A DNA stretch of 64,000 nucleotides from PALSA-1004 sp041483135 (GCA_041483135.1 JBGPFE010000004.1:73282-137281); one strand, 5' to 3'. Numbered from the stretch's first letter, positions 7,617-15,825 are shown. Numbers and translations are program-made. The notes: generated by a model not told the origin, from the sequence alone.

Positions 7617-8438
7617 ATGATCAATCATATGAAATCCACTGCGCGCGGCGGCGCGCAACCTGTTTCTACCGGCCGCCGCAAATCCGGCGCGCAGCTGCCG
7701 ACGCTGCGCAACCTCCTGATCGCGGAGGTCGTGGCGAAACGCGGCGGCGCCCTGAATCTCGAATCGATATGCCAGGCCACCGGAATTCCAAAGGGGAGCG
7801 CGCACCGACTGGTGAGCACATTGGTGCAAGCAGGGTTTCTCGTGCGCGATGCGCTGCCGAAAACCTATTCCGCCGGGCCGCGCCTCGCGGCATTGGGGCT
7901 CGACGCGCAGTTGCATTCGTCCCTGCGCGGCGAACGCCATGCCGTGCTGCAGGCGCTCGTCGATCAGATCGGCGAGACCTGCAACATGACGACGCTCGAC
8001 GGGATCGACATCGTGTATATCGATCGCGTCGAATCCGCGTGGCCGTTGCGGATGCACCTGCAGCCGGGATCGCACGTGCCGATACACTGCACCTCCAGCG
8101 GCAAGCTCTTTCTCAGCCAGATGCGCGGCAGCCAGCGCCGGCGGATCCTGGCCAGGGTGCCGCTGAAGCGCTACACCCAGAAAACAATCACCGATCCGGC
8201 CCGGTTGGAGCAGGAACTCGAAAGGATACGAAAGACGAAGGTCGCCACGGACGACGAGGGCTTTCTCGCCGGGCTGATTTCCGTCGCCGTCCCCGTATCG
8301 GACGGACACGGGCGGATGATCGCTACGGTAGCGGTGCACGCGCCCAGCGCCCGCCTGAGCCTGCGCCGCGCGCTCGAGCATGTTCCGCTTTTGCGGTGGG
8401 CCGCGAAGGAATTGGAACAACTCTACGCGATGCCCTGA
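7617..8438 (+). CDS. IclR-family transcriptional regulator
   Basis: The protein has 273 residues; an ATG four codons downstream is an alternative start. Residues about 30-85 form a winged helix (LNLESICQATGIPKGSAHRLVSTL), and residues about 100-270 the IclR effector domain (IHCTSSGKLFLSQM, DDEGFLAGLISVAVPVSD). IclR proteins typically sense organic acids and control an adjacent operon. Being divergent from the lyase-TRAP operon, it is the likely local regulator. Confidence 0.9.
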   Translation: MINHMKSTARGGAQPVSTGRRKSGAQLPTLRNLLIAEVVAKRGGALNLESICQATGIPKGSAHRLVSTLVQAGFLVRDALPKTYSAGPRLAALGLDAQLHSSLRGERHAVLQALVDQIGETCNMTTLDGIDIVYIDRVESAWPLRMHLQPGSHVPIHCTSSGKLFLSQMRGSQRRRILARVPLKRYTQKTITDPARLEQELERIRKTKVATDDEGFLAGLISVAVPVSDGHGRMIATVAVHAPSARLSLRRALEHVPLLRWAAKELEQLYAMP

Positions 8439-8490
8439 CGCCGATCCCGCAGGCGCTGCTCGTTTACTGCCGCATCGCTTTCATCCGTGA

Positions 8491-8600
8491 TTGAGCGATT
8501 GAGTGCTTGGGTAATAGGCAATGGGGAAGCGCACTCGCAACCCGTAACTCGCAACCCGCAACTCGAAACTTGAACTTACCCTTCACCCTTCACGCAAAGA
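8491..8600 (+). repeat. Composite intergenic repeat (second copy of 3423-type)
   Basis: Begins GATTGAGCGATTGAGTGCTTGGG, then AATAGGCAATGGGGAAG, then the CAACCCGTAACTCGCAACCCG core and CTTCACCC units. It matches 3423-3510 nearly base for base but lacks the GATCCAGGG module. It lies between the IclR gene and the HigBA promoter. Confidence 0.85.
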
Positions 8601-8649
8601 ACGGGCTACGCCCCAGCTTTTTTGCATTGGCCTCGGCCGCCATTGACAG

Positions 8650-8670
8650 ATATAAACAAATAGTTTATAT
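8650..8670. promoter_or_regulatory. Perfect dyad ATATAAAC-N5-GTTTATAT (HigA operator candidate)
   Basis: Perfect 8-bp arms around AAATA end 8 bp before the GTG start of higB, in an otherwise GC-rich region. HigA antitoxins bind such AT-rich dyads over the promoter of their own operon. Confidence 0.6.
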
Positions 8671-8678
8671 TCGCGTTC

Positions 8679-8960
8679 GTGATCCGCTCCTTTACTTCTT
8701 CCGAGACGGAGCGCTTCTTTGCTACGGGGAAATCGCGGCGGTTGCCGCCGGAGATTCGGGTGCGGGCGACGATGCGGCTGACGCAGCTCAATGCAGCCAC
8801 GACGATCAATGACCTGCGCTTTCCGCCTTCCAACCGCCTGGAAGCATTGAAGCACGACCGGAAAGGGCAGTGGAGCATCCGCATCAACGATCAATGGCGC
8901 GTGTGCTTTCGCTTCGATCACGGCGACGCCTTTGACGTGGAGATCACCGATTACCACTGA
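8679..8960 (+). CDS. higB: HigB-type RelE-superfamily toxin
   Basis: The protein has 93 residues with a GTG start. It matches the HigB family (IRSFTSSETERFF, RLTQLNAATTINDLRFPPSNRLEALK, GQWSIRINDQWRVCFRF and a C-terminal EITDYH). HigB cleaves mRNA at the ribosome. It lies 12 bp before higA, toxin first as usual for HigBA. No damage is seen. Confidence 0.92.
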   Translation: MIRSFTSSETERFFATGKSRRLPPEIRVRATMRLTQLNAATTINDLRFPPSNRLEALKHDRKGQWSIRINDQWRVCFRFDHGDAFDVEITDYH

Positions 8961-8972
8961 GGATAGAGCGAC

Positions 8973-9272
8973 ATGAACATCAAGAACGGGTTGCCCCCGA
9001 TTCATCCGGGGGAGTTTCTCAAGGAAGCCCTGGAAGAACTGGGCACGTCGCAGGCCGAATTTGCCCGCGTCATCGGGGTTTCGCCCATGCGGATTTCCCA
9101 TATCGTCAATGGCACGCGGCCGGTTACGGCAGAGCTTGCGCTTCTCATCGGCCGCGCCTTCGGACAGTCGCCGCAATACTGGCTCAACTTGCAAGCGGCT
9201 TACGATCTGAAAATTGCTGAGCAGGAAATACGCAATCGGCTGCGCACGATGCGTCCGCTGGCGCATGCCTGA
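8973..9272 (+). CDS. higA: HigA antitoxin, XRE helix-turn-helix
   Basis: The protein has 99 residues, beginning with the HigA-specific PPIHPGEFLKEALEELG followed by an XRE helix-turn-helix (TSQAEFARVIGVSPMRISHIVNG) and the FGQSPQYWLNLQAAYDL motif. It neutralises HigB and represses the operon, likely through the dyad at 8650. The stop codon is followed at once by a repeat array. Confidence 0.92.
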   Translation: MNIKNGLPPIHPGEFLKEALEELGTSQAEFARVIGVSPMRISHIVNGTRPVTAELALLIGRAFGQSPQYWLNLQAAYDLKIAEQEIRNRLRTMRPLAHA

Positions 9273-9607
9273 GTGATCGAGCGATTGGGCGATTGAGTGA
9301 TTGAGAAATTAAGTGCCCTTGCTACTTAATCACCAAATCACTTAATCACCAAATCACTTAATCACCTAATCACTGAATCTATCCCTTCACCCGTGCCTGA
9401 GTGATCGAGCGATTGGGCAATTGAGCGATTGAGCAACCAAATCACTTAATCGCTTAATCCCCTAATCACTGAATCTACCCCTTCACTCCTTCACTCCTTC
9501 ACTCCTTCACTCCTTCACTCCTTCACGCCTCACTCGCGCAGCGCACTAGGGATCCAGGGCATTGCATTCATTACGGTTGATCTGAAACCCTGGCCTGTCC
9601 CTTATTA
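9273..9607. repeat. Long bipartite repeat: GATTGAGT arms, AATCACTT arms, CTTCACTC arms and GATCCAGGG module
   Basis: Two successive elements each begin GTGCCTGAGTGATCGAGCG-like, run through GATTGAGTG units, switch to complementary TTAATCACCAAATCAC units, then CTTCACTC units. Positions 9532-9607 hold the non-tandem GGATCCAGGGCATTGCATTC module ending at GGCCTGTCCCTTATTATG. Positions 9395-9490 are repeated in inverted orientation at 21524-21650. The remaining 9608-9717 contains no gene apart from the promoter region of the LOG protein. Confidence 0.88.
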
Positions 9608-9717
9608 TGTGCGCCGCCATGCAGCGCCGACGCGCGCGGAAGCACGGTTGCGCACGGCGTAGGGCACAATAGAGCCGGCATCAGCCGACTCAACTTTCGT
9701 CTTCGCCGGGAGCACCC

Positions 9718-10533
9718 ATGACCGAACGCACGCACCCGCCCCTCAAGGCCTACCGCAACCAGGGATTTCTCGACAGCAAGGACGCGCGCGCGCTGCGCAT
9801 CCTGGCGGAATATCTCGAGCCGAAAAGCCGCTTCGAGCGCGCCGCCGTCGACGACACGGTTGTCTTCATGGGCTCGGCGCGCATCCAATCGCGCGAGCGC
9901 GCCGAGCAGGCGCTGCGCGAAGCCGAACGCGGCGGCGGCGACCTCGCAGGCGCGCGCACGGCGCTCGAGATGTCGGCTTATTACGAAGCCGCGCGCAAGC
10001 TCGCCTTCCGCCTGACGCAGTGGTCGAAAGCGCTCGACTCGAAGGAGCGGCGCTTCGTGGTGTGCACGGGCGGCGGCCCGGGCATCATGGAGGCGGCGAA
10101 CCGCGGCGCCGCCGAGGCGCGCGGCATTAACGTCGGGCTCACGATCTCGATCCCGGTCGAGGAGTTCGACAATCCGTACGTGACGCGCGAGCTCGCCTTC
10201 CACTTCCACTACTTCTTCATGCGCAAGTTCTGGTTCGCCTATCTCGCGAAGGCGGTGCTCGTGTTCCCGGGCGGGTTCGGCACGCTCGACGAGCTCTTCG
10301 AGCTGCTGACGCTGGTGCAGACGCGCCGGATGCGCAAGCCGATGCCGATCGTCCTTTTCGGCACCGAGTTCTGGCGGAGCGTGATCGACTTCGACACGCT
10401 CGTGCGCCAGGGCATGATCGACGCGCGCGACCTCGGGCTCATGCACCGCACCGACTCGGTGGACGACGCCTACGACTGGATCGTGCAGCGGCTCAGCGAG
10501 TACGCGCTCGCCGAGCCCGGACTGATGCTATAA
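9718..10533 (+). CDS. LOG-family protein (lysine decarboxylase-like fold, nucleoside phosphoribohydrolase type)
   Basis: The protein has 271 residues. Rossmann-like LOG fold: VFMGSARI, VCTGGGPGIMEAANRGA and the signature VFPGGFGTLDELFELLTL. Family members cleave N6-modified AMP to free cytokinin-like bases or act as related AMP hydrolases; they are not true lysine decarboxylases. The long linker between the first strand and the GGG loop places it in the larger LOG subgroup. A GGGAG ribosome site precedes the ATG. It is flanked by repeat arrays on both sides. Confidence 0.88.
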   Translation: MTERTHPPLKAYRNQGFLDSKDARALRILAEYLEPKSRFERAAVDDTVVFMGSARIQSRERAEQALREAERGGGDLAGARTALEMSAYYEAARKLAFRLTQWSKALDSKERRFVVCTGGGPGIMEAANRGAAEARGINVGLTISIPVEEFDNPYVTRELAFHFHYFFMRKFWFAYLAKAVLVFPGGFGTLDELFELLTLVQTRRMRKPMPIVLFGTEFWRSVIDFDTLVRQGMIDARDLGLMHRTDSVDDAYDWIVQRLSEYALAEPGLML

Positions 10534-10536
10534 GCT

Positions 10537-10553
10537 GTCCCGGCCGCCGGGAC
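10537..10553 (+). terminator. GC-rich hairpin just after LOG gene
   Basis: GTCCCGG-CCG-CCGGGAC forms a perfect 7-bp stem 4 bp after the stop codon. There is no following T-run, so termination activity is uncertain. Confidence 0.35.
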
Positions 10554-10680
10554 TACCCACAGCACGCGGATCGTTCCGGGCGCGAAGCCGGCGGCGAAGA
10601 CCAAAGCGAAATAGAGCGCGCCGGCTTTAAGGGTATGCATCGATGAACGGGACCGTCAGAATATTTCGGCTCCGACCCCT

Positions 10681-10858
10681 CGCGTTTCACTCGCAACCCG
10701 CAACTCGAAACTCGAACTTACCCTTCACCCTTCACCCTTCACTCCTTCACTCCTTCACTCCTTCACTCCTTCACTCCTTCGCTCAGATCAGGCTGGCGAT
10801 CCAGGGGATTGCGCTCATTGCGATTGATCCAAAACCGTGGTCTGTCCCTGATTATTCG
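10681..10858 (+). repeat. Composite repeat with CTTCACTC array and GATCCAGGG module
   Basis: The CAACCCGCAACTCGAAAC core is followed by many CTTCACCC/CTTCACTC units and then (10781-10858) the module GCGATCCAGGGGATTGCGCTC ... GATTGATCCAAAACC ... GGTCTGTCCCTGATTATTCG. It marks the left border of the AT-richer restriction-modification block. The rest of 10534-10933 shows no gene. Confidence 0.85.
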
Positions 10859-10933
10859 CCACACGTTGTCGCGAAGGGATGCGGTAGTGAAATTGGGAAA
10901 GGGGTTTCTATTCCCTCTCAATGCGCATTAAAT

Positions 10934-12247
10934 CTAAAGCTCAACAGCTTCGAAAGTTGAATAAAGTGACGACAAATGTTGGATCGGAATTCGGAACTGA
11001 CTACGCGGTTTTACCGATGAATGCGTCGTGCTCGCCGCCATGACCTTTGATCCCGGGTCGAACATTACCAAGCCAGCAGCGAGAGCGCCTAAGTACATTG
11101 TGATATCCGTTCCTTCGCCCATCAACACAGGACTGTTGTATTGGTATTCCGGTGGAGTTACTTTTTTCCTAGTGTAGGGAACGTACACCGCAGCAGAGTG
11201 CTTTCTGCTCCAACGATCGATCAAGTGTTGAAATGACCATCCAGCAGACATGCTTCCGTTCGCATCAAACAACTCGACACCTCCTTCGACATCAACAATT
11301 TTTCGCGTCTGGGCGTCAAATCCTCGCAAGCGGAGAGTCTGCCCTGTACGATCACACATTGTTTCAGCTCGATGTATTCCTGTGAAATAAAGAACGTCAT
11401 TTCCAGCATCGTGTCCATATTTGCGTACAAAAGCCTTCACGCCATGTTTGCCGTAATAACCTACATCAGGCTCGGTCGTAATTAAGGTGACCTTGTTGCT
11501 GCTGTATGCCTTTACTTCCCATCCCATGAAATCTGGAGTAATGCTAGCGTTCGGTCTGATTCCCAACAGCGATTCAAGCGTGTAACCGCCTCCGTTCTGC
11601 GCCGTATACGCATTCACGTTGCCAGCGCCATCCATTTTCTGGGAAAAATGCCACCCTGCACCGTGAATCGCCCTTAGCCTCGTCAGAAGTTCGCCGCGCG
11701 GGTTTCGAATGCGACCGACCGGCAACTGCCATAGAACGCCATCGAGTTCAAACTCACCACTGTCCCGTCGTTTTGCAAACTCAGTGGCAACCGGACTTTC
11801 GGCAATTGCCAGATAGGCATGCGCTATATCGTCGGACCCAACGCCGAAAAAAAGCACTCGCCCGTCCGGTCCGTTGTTGAATTTCCGGGATTCCTTCGAG
11901 ACAGGTTGCAAATATCGGGAAGGCGCCGTGGGGCAACCCCTTACGAATCCGGATAGCCGCACCTCTGGATAATCCGGATACAGAATAAGTTGAGCGCCAG
12001 GAGCCAAGGCCACATTGCCCGCATCGTCAACCCACGCCATATTGAGCGCGGCTTTGAAATTGGGACGTTTGACGCCTGCATCAGTATGGACATCGCGATG
12101 CGGCAGCAGCTGAATTACTTCAAAGCTTCCTCCCAGATAAATCTGCTGCTTGGTATTGTCATTCTCGGCAAGCGCTTTGCAAAAGATGCGCGTTGCACCA
12201 AGTTCGCGCAATCGCGAGCTGAGGGCTTCAATGCTGGCAAATGTCAT
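10934..12247 (-). CDS. MvaI/BcnI-family type II restriction endonuclease
   Basis: The protein has 437 residues. The C-terminal half carries the MvaI/BcnI catalytic core: GGGYTLESLLGIRPNASI followed by PDFMGWEVKAY, giving D239...E244-x-K246. MvaI and BcnI cut CC(W/S)GG sites as monomers. The N-terminal about 190 residues are an extension whose function I cannot assign, possibly DNA recognition. Its ATG overlaps the vsr gene by 4 bp in a methylase-vsr-nuclease operon, so the recognition sequence is probably CCWGG (inference from the Dcm-like and Vsr partners). Confidence 0.85.
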   Translation of the reverse strand: MTFASIEALSSRLRELGATRIFCKALAENDNTKQQIYLGGSFEVIQLLPHRDVHTDAGVKRPNFKAALNMAWVDDAGNVALAPGAQLILYPDYPEVRLSGFVRGCPTAPSRYLQPVSKESRKFNNGPDGRVLFFGVGSDDIAHAYLAIAESPVATEFAKRRDSGEFELDGVLWQLPVGRIRNPRGELLTRLRAIHGAGWHFSQKMDGAGNVNAYTAQNGGGYTLESLLGIRPNASITPDFMGWEVKAYSSNKVTLITTEPDVGYYGKHGVKAFVRKYGHDAGNDVLYFTGIHRAETMCDRTGQTLRLRGFDAQTRKIVDVEGGVELFDANGSMSAGWSFQHLIDRWSRKHSAAVYVPYTRKKVTPPEYQYNSPVLMGEGTDITMYLGALAAGLVMFDPGSKVMAASTTHSSVKPRSQFRIPIQHLSSLYSTFEAVEL

Positions 12248-12705
12248 CTGGATATTTTGCCTGAAACTTCCCGCTGATAAACTTTAGAATGAAGCCACGA
12301 CTTGGTTTGCTTGAGAAGACGATCGATATTTTTTGCGCTTGGCCCGCGGAGTGCGCATTCCCATATTGTCAGGACACGCCACCCCAATGCGCGTAGCTCA
12401 GAGACATGCCGTTCGTCCCGCTTTTTATTGCCAGTGATTTTTTTCCGCCAGAACGACACATTGGATTTTGGCCATTTGAACATATGGCAGCGATGGCAAT
12501 GCCAAAAGCAGCCATGAACGAACAATACGGCGTCATATTTTGGCAGCACTAAATCAGGCTTGCCCGGCAAATCACCCCGGTGCAACCGGAAACGAAAGCC
12601 GCTCCTATGCAGCAATGACCGGATCTGCATTTCGGGCGTCGTATTCTTCGCCCGAATCCCGGACATCATTCGGCTGCGGGTTTTCTTGTCGACGACATCG
12701 ACCAT
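12244..12705 (-). CDS. vsr: Very-short-patch repair endonuclease Vsr
   Basis: The protein has 153 residues and nicks 5' of the T in T:G mismatches that arise when 5-methylcytosine deaminates at methylase sites. Catalytic and structural residues are at the same numbers as in E. coli Vsr: D51 (GKPDLVLPKYDAV), H64 and H69 (VHGCFWHCHRC), with a Zn-site His/Cys set. It starts 35 bp after the methyltransferase gene and overlaps the nuclease gene. An early SRMMSGIRAKNTTPE is the family N-terminus. Confidence 0.95.
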   Translation of the reverse strand: MVDVVDKKTRSRMMSGIRAKNTTPEMQIRSLLHRSGFRFRLHRGDLPGKPDLVLPKYDAVLFVHGCFWHCHRCHMFKWPKSNVSFWRKKITGNKKRDERHVSELRALGWRVLTIWECALRGPSAKNIDRLLKQTKSWLHSKVYQREVSGKISR

Positions 12706-12740
12706 TTACCCGCAGGATACCATGCGGCTTTTGCCGTGTT

Positions 12741-14006
12741 TCAACGCACGAGTTCGGGCAACTCCGGGTGCTGAAACTGCTCTTCACAGATAAACGGTCG
12801 CATGATCCGCGCCACTTCCCTGACGACTGGTACAACGACGGAGTTACCGAATTGTTTATATGCCCGCGTATCCGAGACGGGAATCTTGAATGTGTCCGGA
12901 TAACCCATCAGCCGCGCACACTCACGCGGCGTCAAACGACGTGGATTTTTTCGCGATCCTTGGTTAATGAGAATTTCGGATCCGTCTTTGTAATATCTTG
13001 CGGAAAGCGTACGCGCGGTTTGCTTGGGACTTACGAGGCCAAATCCGAAACCATTTCCCTTCGCCTCGTGCTTTTCCTTATACCTCTGAAGATAATTCCA
13101 CAGATGATCGGTCAGCGTGTACTTGGGATTTACTCGCTGCTTGTCATGGTCGAAGTAAATACCCTGATCTGCTGCGATTTTCGGCTCGTGTCCGTCGGTT
13201 CTATGCAAGATCTTCTCCAAGCGCTGCTTTTCCTTTGCGGGGAGATTAAGTATTTGCCAATCAAATGCGACCGATTCGCGGAACCCGGCAATTAGTAGTC
13301 GCTCTCGATGCTGGGGAACAAAATGTCCCCCATCAATGATCTTGACGTTGATGCTGTATCCGAGTTCGTCCTGCAATACCCGGCGAATTACTTCGAAGGT
13401 GCGTCCCTTGTCATGAGATTGGAGATTCTTGACGTTTTCGAGGAGAAATGCGCGTGGTTGTTTTTTCTTAATAATCCGCGCCACATCGAAAAACAACGTT
13501 CCCTGGGTTAGATCGGCAAATCCGTGCGCATGTCCGAGCGCGTTTTTCTTGGACACACCGGCAATCGAGAACGGCTGGCACGGAAATCCGGCAAGTAGCA
13601 CGTCGTGGTCAGGCACGTCTTTTTCTTTAATCTGAGTGATATCGCCAGCGATTGTATGGCTCGCTGGAAAATTGGCGACGTAGGTTCTTTGAGCATAGCT
13701 ATCCCACTCGCTCGTAAACACGCACCGCCCACCGATTTCTTCAAATGGAATACGAATTCCACCGATTCCCGCGAAGAGATCTACGAAGTCGAAGGCAGCA
13801 GGTTCTGGAAACGGAAGCTGGAGTGGAAGCAATGTTTGAAGCGCATGAACCGCGTAAGCAGGGGGCTGGGTCTGCCTCAGTTCCCAGCGCCTTACAGTTC
13901 TTACGTCAACTTCCAGATGCCGAGCAATTGCAGCTTGTGAATGGTGTTTACGTGCGGCCTCAAGGTACGTCCACGCGGCGTCGGTGCCAGATCTTGGAGT
14001 TATCAC
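12741..14006 (-). CDS. C5-cytosine DNA methyltransferase, Dcm-like, with N-terminal HTH
   Basis: The protein has 421 residues from GTG 14006. Residues about 22-45 form a helix-turn-helix (AAIARHLEVDVRTVRRWEL), which may repress its own promoter. Motifs follow in order: I DLFAGIGGIR, IV GFPCQPFS (catalytic C143), VI ENVKNL, VIII QHRERLL, a variable recognition region, IX RLTPRECARLMGYP and X GNSVVVPVV. The Dcm/EcoRII-like arrangement fits CCWGG methylation. The upstream 14007-14181 holds no gene. The whole block is visibly AT-richer than its neighbours, pointing to horizontal acquisition. Confidence 0.93.
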   Translation of the reverse strand: MITPRSGTDAAWTYLEAARKHHSQAAIARHLEVDVRTVRRWELRQTQPPAYAVHALQTLLPLQLPFPEPAAFDFVDLFAGIGGIRIPFEEIGGRCVFTSEWDSYAQRTYVANFPASHTIAGDITQIKEKDVPDHDVLLAGFPCQPFSIAGVSKKNALGHAHGFADLTQGTLFFDVARIIKKKQPRAFLLENVKNLQSHDKGRTFEVIRRVLQDELGYSINVKIIDGGHFVPQHRERLLIAGFRESVAFDWQILNLPAKEKQRLEKILHRTDGHEPKIAADQGIYFDHDKQRVNPKYTLTDHLWNYLQRYKEKHEAKGNGFGFGLVSPKQTARTLSARYYKDGSEILINQGSRKNPRRLTPRECARLMGYPDTFKIPVSDTRAYKQFGNSVVVPVVREVARIMRPFICEEQFQHPELPELVR

Positions 14007-14181
14007 AATATGTTCCGCTGGGAATAAATGCGGACATTATGACACTATCGATACCCAGTCAAGTGGCTATACGCATGATGTCCGATTCGTTCATGGCGGA
14101 TCATGAATAACGTCGTGAATCAAACACATATCTGACACTGATTCTATTTATTTTCTTAGGCGGCAAAACGGACGGCGTGGC

Positions 14182-14391
14182 TCAGAGAATTTCGCGCCGT
14201 AGTTGCCCTAACGTGGTGATGCCCGCCAGCACGCGGAACAACGCCCAAGTAGGCTTTGGGATAGCGCGCTCGCCCGACTCGTACTTGACCCATGCTCGTA
14301 GTGACACAAAAGCAAGGCGTGCCGCCTGTACTTGTGTCAGGCCGAGGCGTTTGCGGGCGGTGCGAAGGGTATCAGGACTTGGTTGCTTCAC
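14182..14391 (-). CDS. XRE-family helix-turn-helix regulator (antitoxin-like)
   Basis: The protein has 69 residues. One XRE helix-turn-helix spans residues about 9-60 (LRTARKRLGLTQVQAARLAFV, then AWVKYESGERAIPKPTWALF). It overlaps the preceding 65-residue gene by 20 nt, forming a two-gene unit under the strong palindrome-bearing promoter at 14601-14630, to which it probably binds. Confidence 0.8.
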   Translation of the reverse strand: MKQPSPDTLRTARKRLGLTQVQAARLAFVSLRAWVKYESGERAIPKPTWALFRVLAGITTLGQLRREIL

Positions 14392-14569
14392 CTTCGATCA
14401 ACATCCTAGTATCAACGACTGATATCGGCGGAAAAGTGAACTCCGGCATGAGGGGTAAAATCTTTACTCTGTCGCCATCCTCATCTTCTAGGGCGATCCA
14501 TGTGAATTCATCGTCGCCCGCGTCCTGCCACTCCGGCTTTACATGGACCTGCTGTCCTTTGATGATCAT
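14372..14569 (-). CDS. Small acidic protein paired with XRE regulator, function unknown
   Basis: The protein has 65 residues, acidic, starting MIIKGQQVHVKPEWQD and continuing DEFTWIALEDEDGDRVKI. An AAGAGGGG ribosome site precedes the ATG. I know similar small proteins upstream of XRE regulators but no demonstrated function. The overlapping, self-regulated two-gene layout is TA-like; a non-toxic companion is equally possible. Confidence 0.65.
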   Translation of the reverse strand: MIIKGQQVHVKPEWQDAGDDEFTWIALEDEDGDRVKILPLMPEFTFPPISVVDTRMLIEGEATKS

Positions 14570-14600
14570 CTGCCCCTCTTATTATGCTACGCGATGACTG

Positions 14601-14630
14601 AATATTACCCAATGGGTAATATTGTGTCAA
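14601..14630 (-). promoter_or_regulatory. Sigma70 promoter overlapped by a perfect 23-bp palindrome
   Basis: On the minus strand TTGACA (14625-14630), 17 bp and TAATAT (14602-14607) form a near-consensus promoter about 33 bp before the ATG at 14569. The spacer and -10 are covered by the perfect palindrome AATATTACCCAATGGGTAATATT (14601-14623). A repressor dimer, most likely the XRE protein of the operon, would block polymerase here. Confidence 0.8.
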
Positions 14631-14675
14631 GCACCATATTTAGTAAATGTATATCGTCGGAGTGAATTATCGCGA

Positions 14676-14880
14676 AAGCTTCCGCCTCCCCCACCCCGCC
14701 GTCAAGAACGGTATGACGACGTCACACTGTACGACAACTACCGGGAAATAGCTCTCGGGAAAAGCCTGACAAAGGACGCCCGCAAATCGAGCGGGCTCCA
14801 GTGATTAGGTGATTCAGGGATTAAGTGATTGGGGTTCCTCAATCGCTCAATCACTCAATTATTCAATCACCCATGCAAGG
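14676..14880. repeat. AGCTTCCGCCTC module plus bipartite GATTAAGT/AATCACTC array
   Basis: Positions 14676-14800 hold a non-tandem module (AGCTTCCGCCTC, CCGTCAAGAACGG, GACGTCACACTGTA, GGGAAAAGCCTGAC) also found at 15556-15650 and, shortened, at 16742-16790. It runs into GTGATTAGGTGATTCAGGG units and then complementary TCAATCGCTCAATCAC units. The array half is nearly identical to 26345-26417. No gene is seen in the rest of 14570-14925. Confidence 0.85.
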
Positions 14881-14925
14881 GTGAAGGGAAAACCTTGCAC
14901 CTGCCGATGCAGGTTCATTTCATAT

Positions 14926-15465
14926 CTATTTCGCAGCTTTGGATTCGGGGGATGTTTCGGGCTTGGCGTCGCCAGGGTTTGCGGCCCCGATCTCGGGCTT
15001 GCCCGATTTATCGTCCAGCGGCTTGATGACGACCTGCTGGCCCTCCGGCTTGGTGGTATCGATGATCTTGTTGCTGCCGAGCAAAATCTCAAGGAGCGCC
15101 GGGTATTCGTAGGCGGCGCCGTTGTTATGGTCGACGATGGCGCCGATGCCGCCGCCGAAAAGGATATTGCCGAACATGGAACCCTTCGTCCAGGAAACCA
15201 CGGATGCGCGGCCCGGATCCAGGCCGTCCTTCTGGCACAGGACGGAAAGGTCATCGTTGGAGCGCGTGATCGTCGTGGATCCCGGGGAGGTAATAAACCA
15301 CTTTCCCTTCTTGTTGATCAGTTCGCACGCGCAGCCTTTGACTTCCTTGCCGTCGCTATCGACCGTCTGGACGGAAATGCTCTGGATCGTCGTACCTGTT
15401 ATGGACGCGCAACCAACCGATAACGCGAACACCGGCGCGAGCAGTAAAGACCGTGTAATGCTCAT
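14926..15465 (-). CDS. Exported lipoprotein, unknown function
   Basis: The protein has 179 residues. The signal peptide ends in the lipobox LSVGC (Cys19), predicting a lipid-anchored envelope protein. The middle contains CACELINKKGKWFITSPG and a small glycine-rich stretch (GSMFGNILFGGGIGAIVDHNNG); the tail is Pro/Lys/Glu-rich. This is the organisation of peptide-associated lipoproteins with a glycine-zipper-like core, but I cannot name the family. It stands alone between repeat modules. Confidence 0.75.
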   Translation of the reverse strand: MSITRSLLLAPVFALSVGCASITGTTIQSISVQTVDSDGKEVKGCACELINKKGKWFITSPGSTTITRSNDDLSVLCQKDGLDPGRASVVSWTKGSMFGNILFGGGIGAIVDHNNGAAYEYPALLEILLGSNKIIDTTKPEGQQVVIKPLDDKSGKPEIGAANPGDAKPETSPESKAAK

Positions 15466-15554
15466 ATTTCCCCCTTATGCGCAGAGCGCAAATCAACACT
15501 CGATGGGTCGGCAGTCGTTTCTCCAAAAACTTTCTGCCAGGATCCCTTCGCGCC

Positions 15555-15825
15555 AAAGCTTCCGCCTCACCCGCGCCACCGTCAAGAACGGTATAACGAC
15601 GTCACACTGTATGCCGATTATGGGTGGGAGTCTGTCGGGAAAAACCTGACACGGCCGCACAGCGGCCGGGTAATGGGTGATGGGGAATGGGGAATGGGGG
15701 ATGGGTAATGGGTAATGGGTAATGGGTAATGGGTAATGGGAGACCTTCTTACTCATCACTCATCACTCATCGCTCAATTACTCAATCGCTCAATCGCCAA
15801 AACAAGGGCTGCCCCCGGGGAAAAG
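15555..15825. repeat. AGCTTCCGCCTC module plus AATGGGT array plus CATCACTC array
   Basis: The second copy of the AGCTTCCGCCTC/CCGTCAAGAACGG module (15556-15650) is followed by about nine AATGGGT heptamers, the junction GGGAGACCTTCTTACTCATC, then CATCACTC/CAATCGCTC octamers, ending with CAAAACAAGGGCTGCCCCC at about 15800-15821, which recurs at 21840 and 24664. No gene is seen in 15466-15864. Confidence 0.87.

Noticed and set aside
9718..10533. Lysine decarboxylase
   Set aside because: PGGFGTLDE and the GGGPGIMEA loop define the LOG family, for which that older label is a misnomer.
15493..15759. Minus-strand frame rich in HYPLPITHYPLP repeats
   Set aside because: It simply translates the AATGGGT array; no ribosome site, and the same peptide appears wherever the array is read in this frame.
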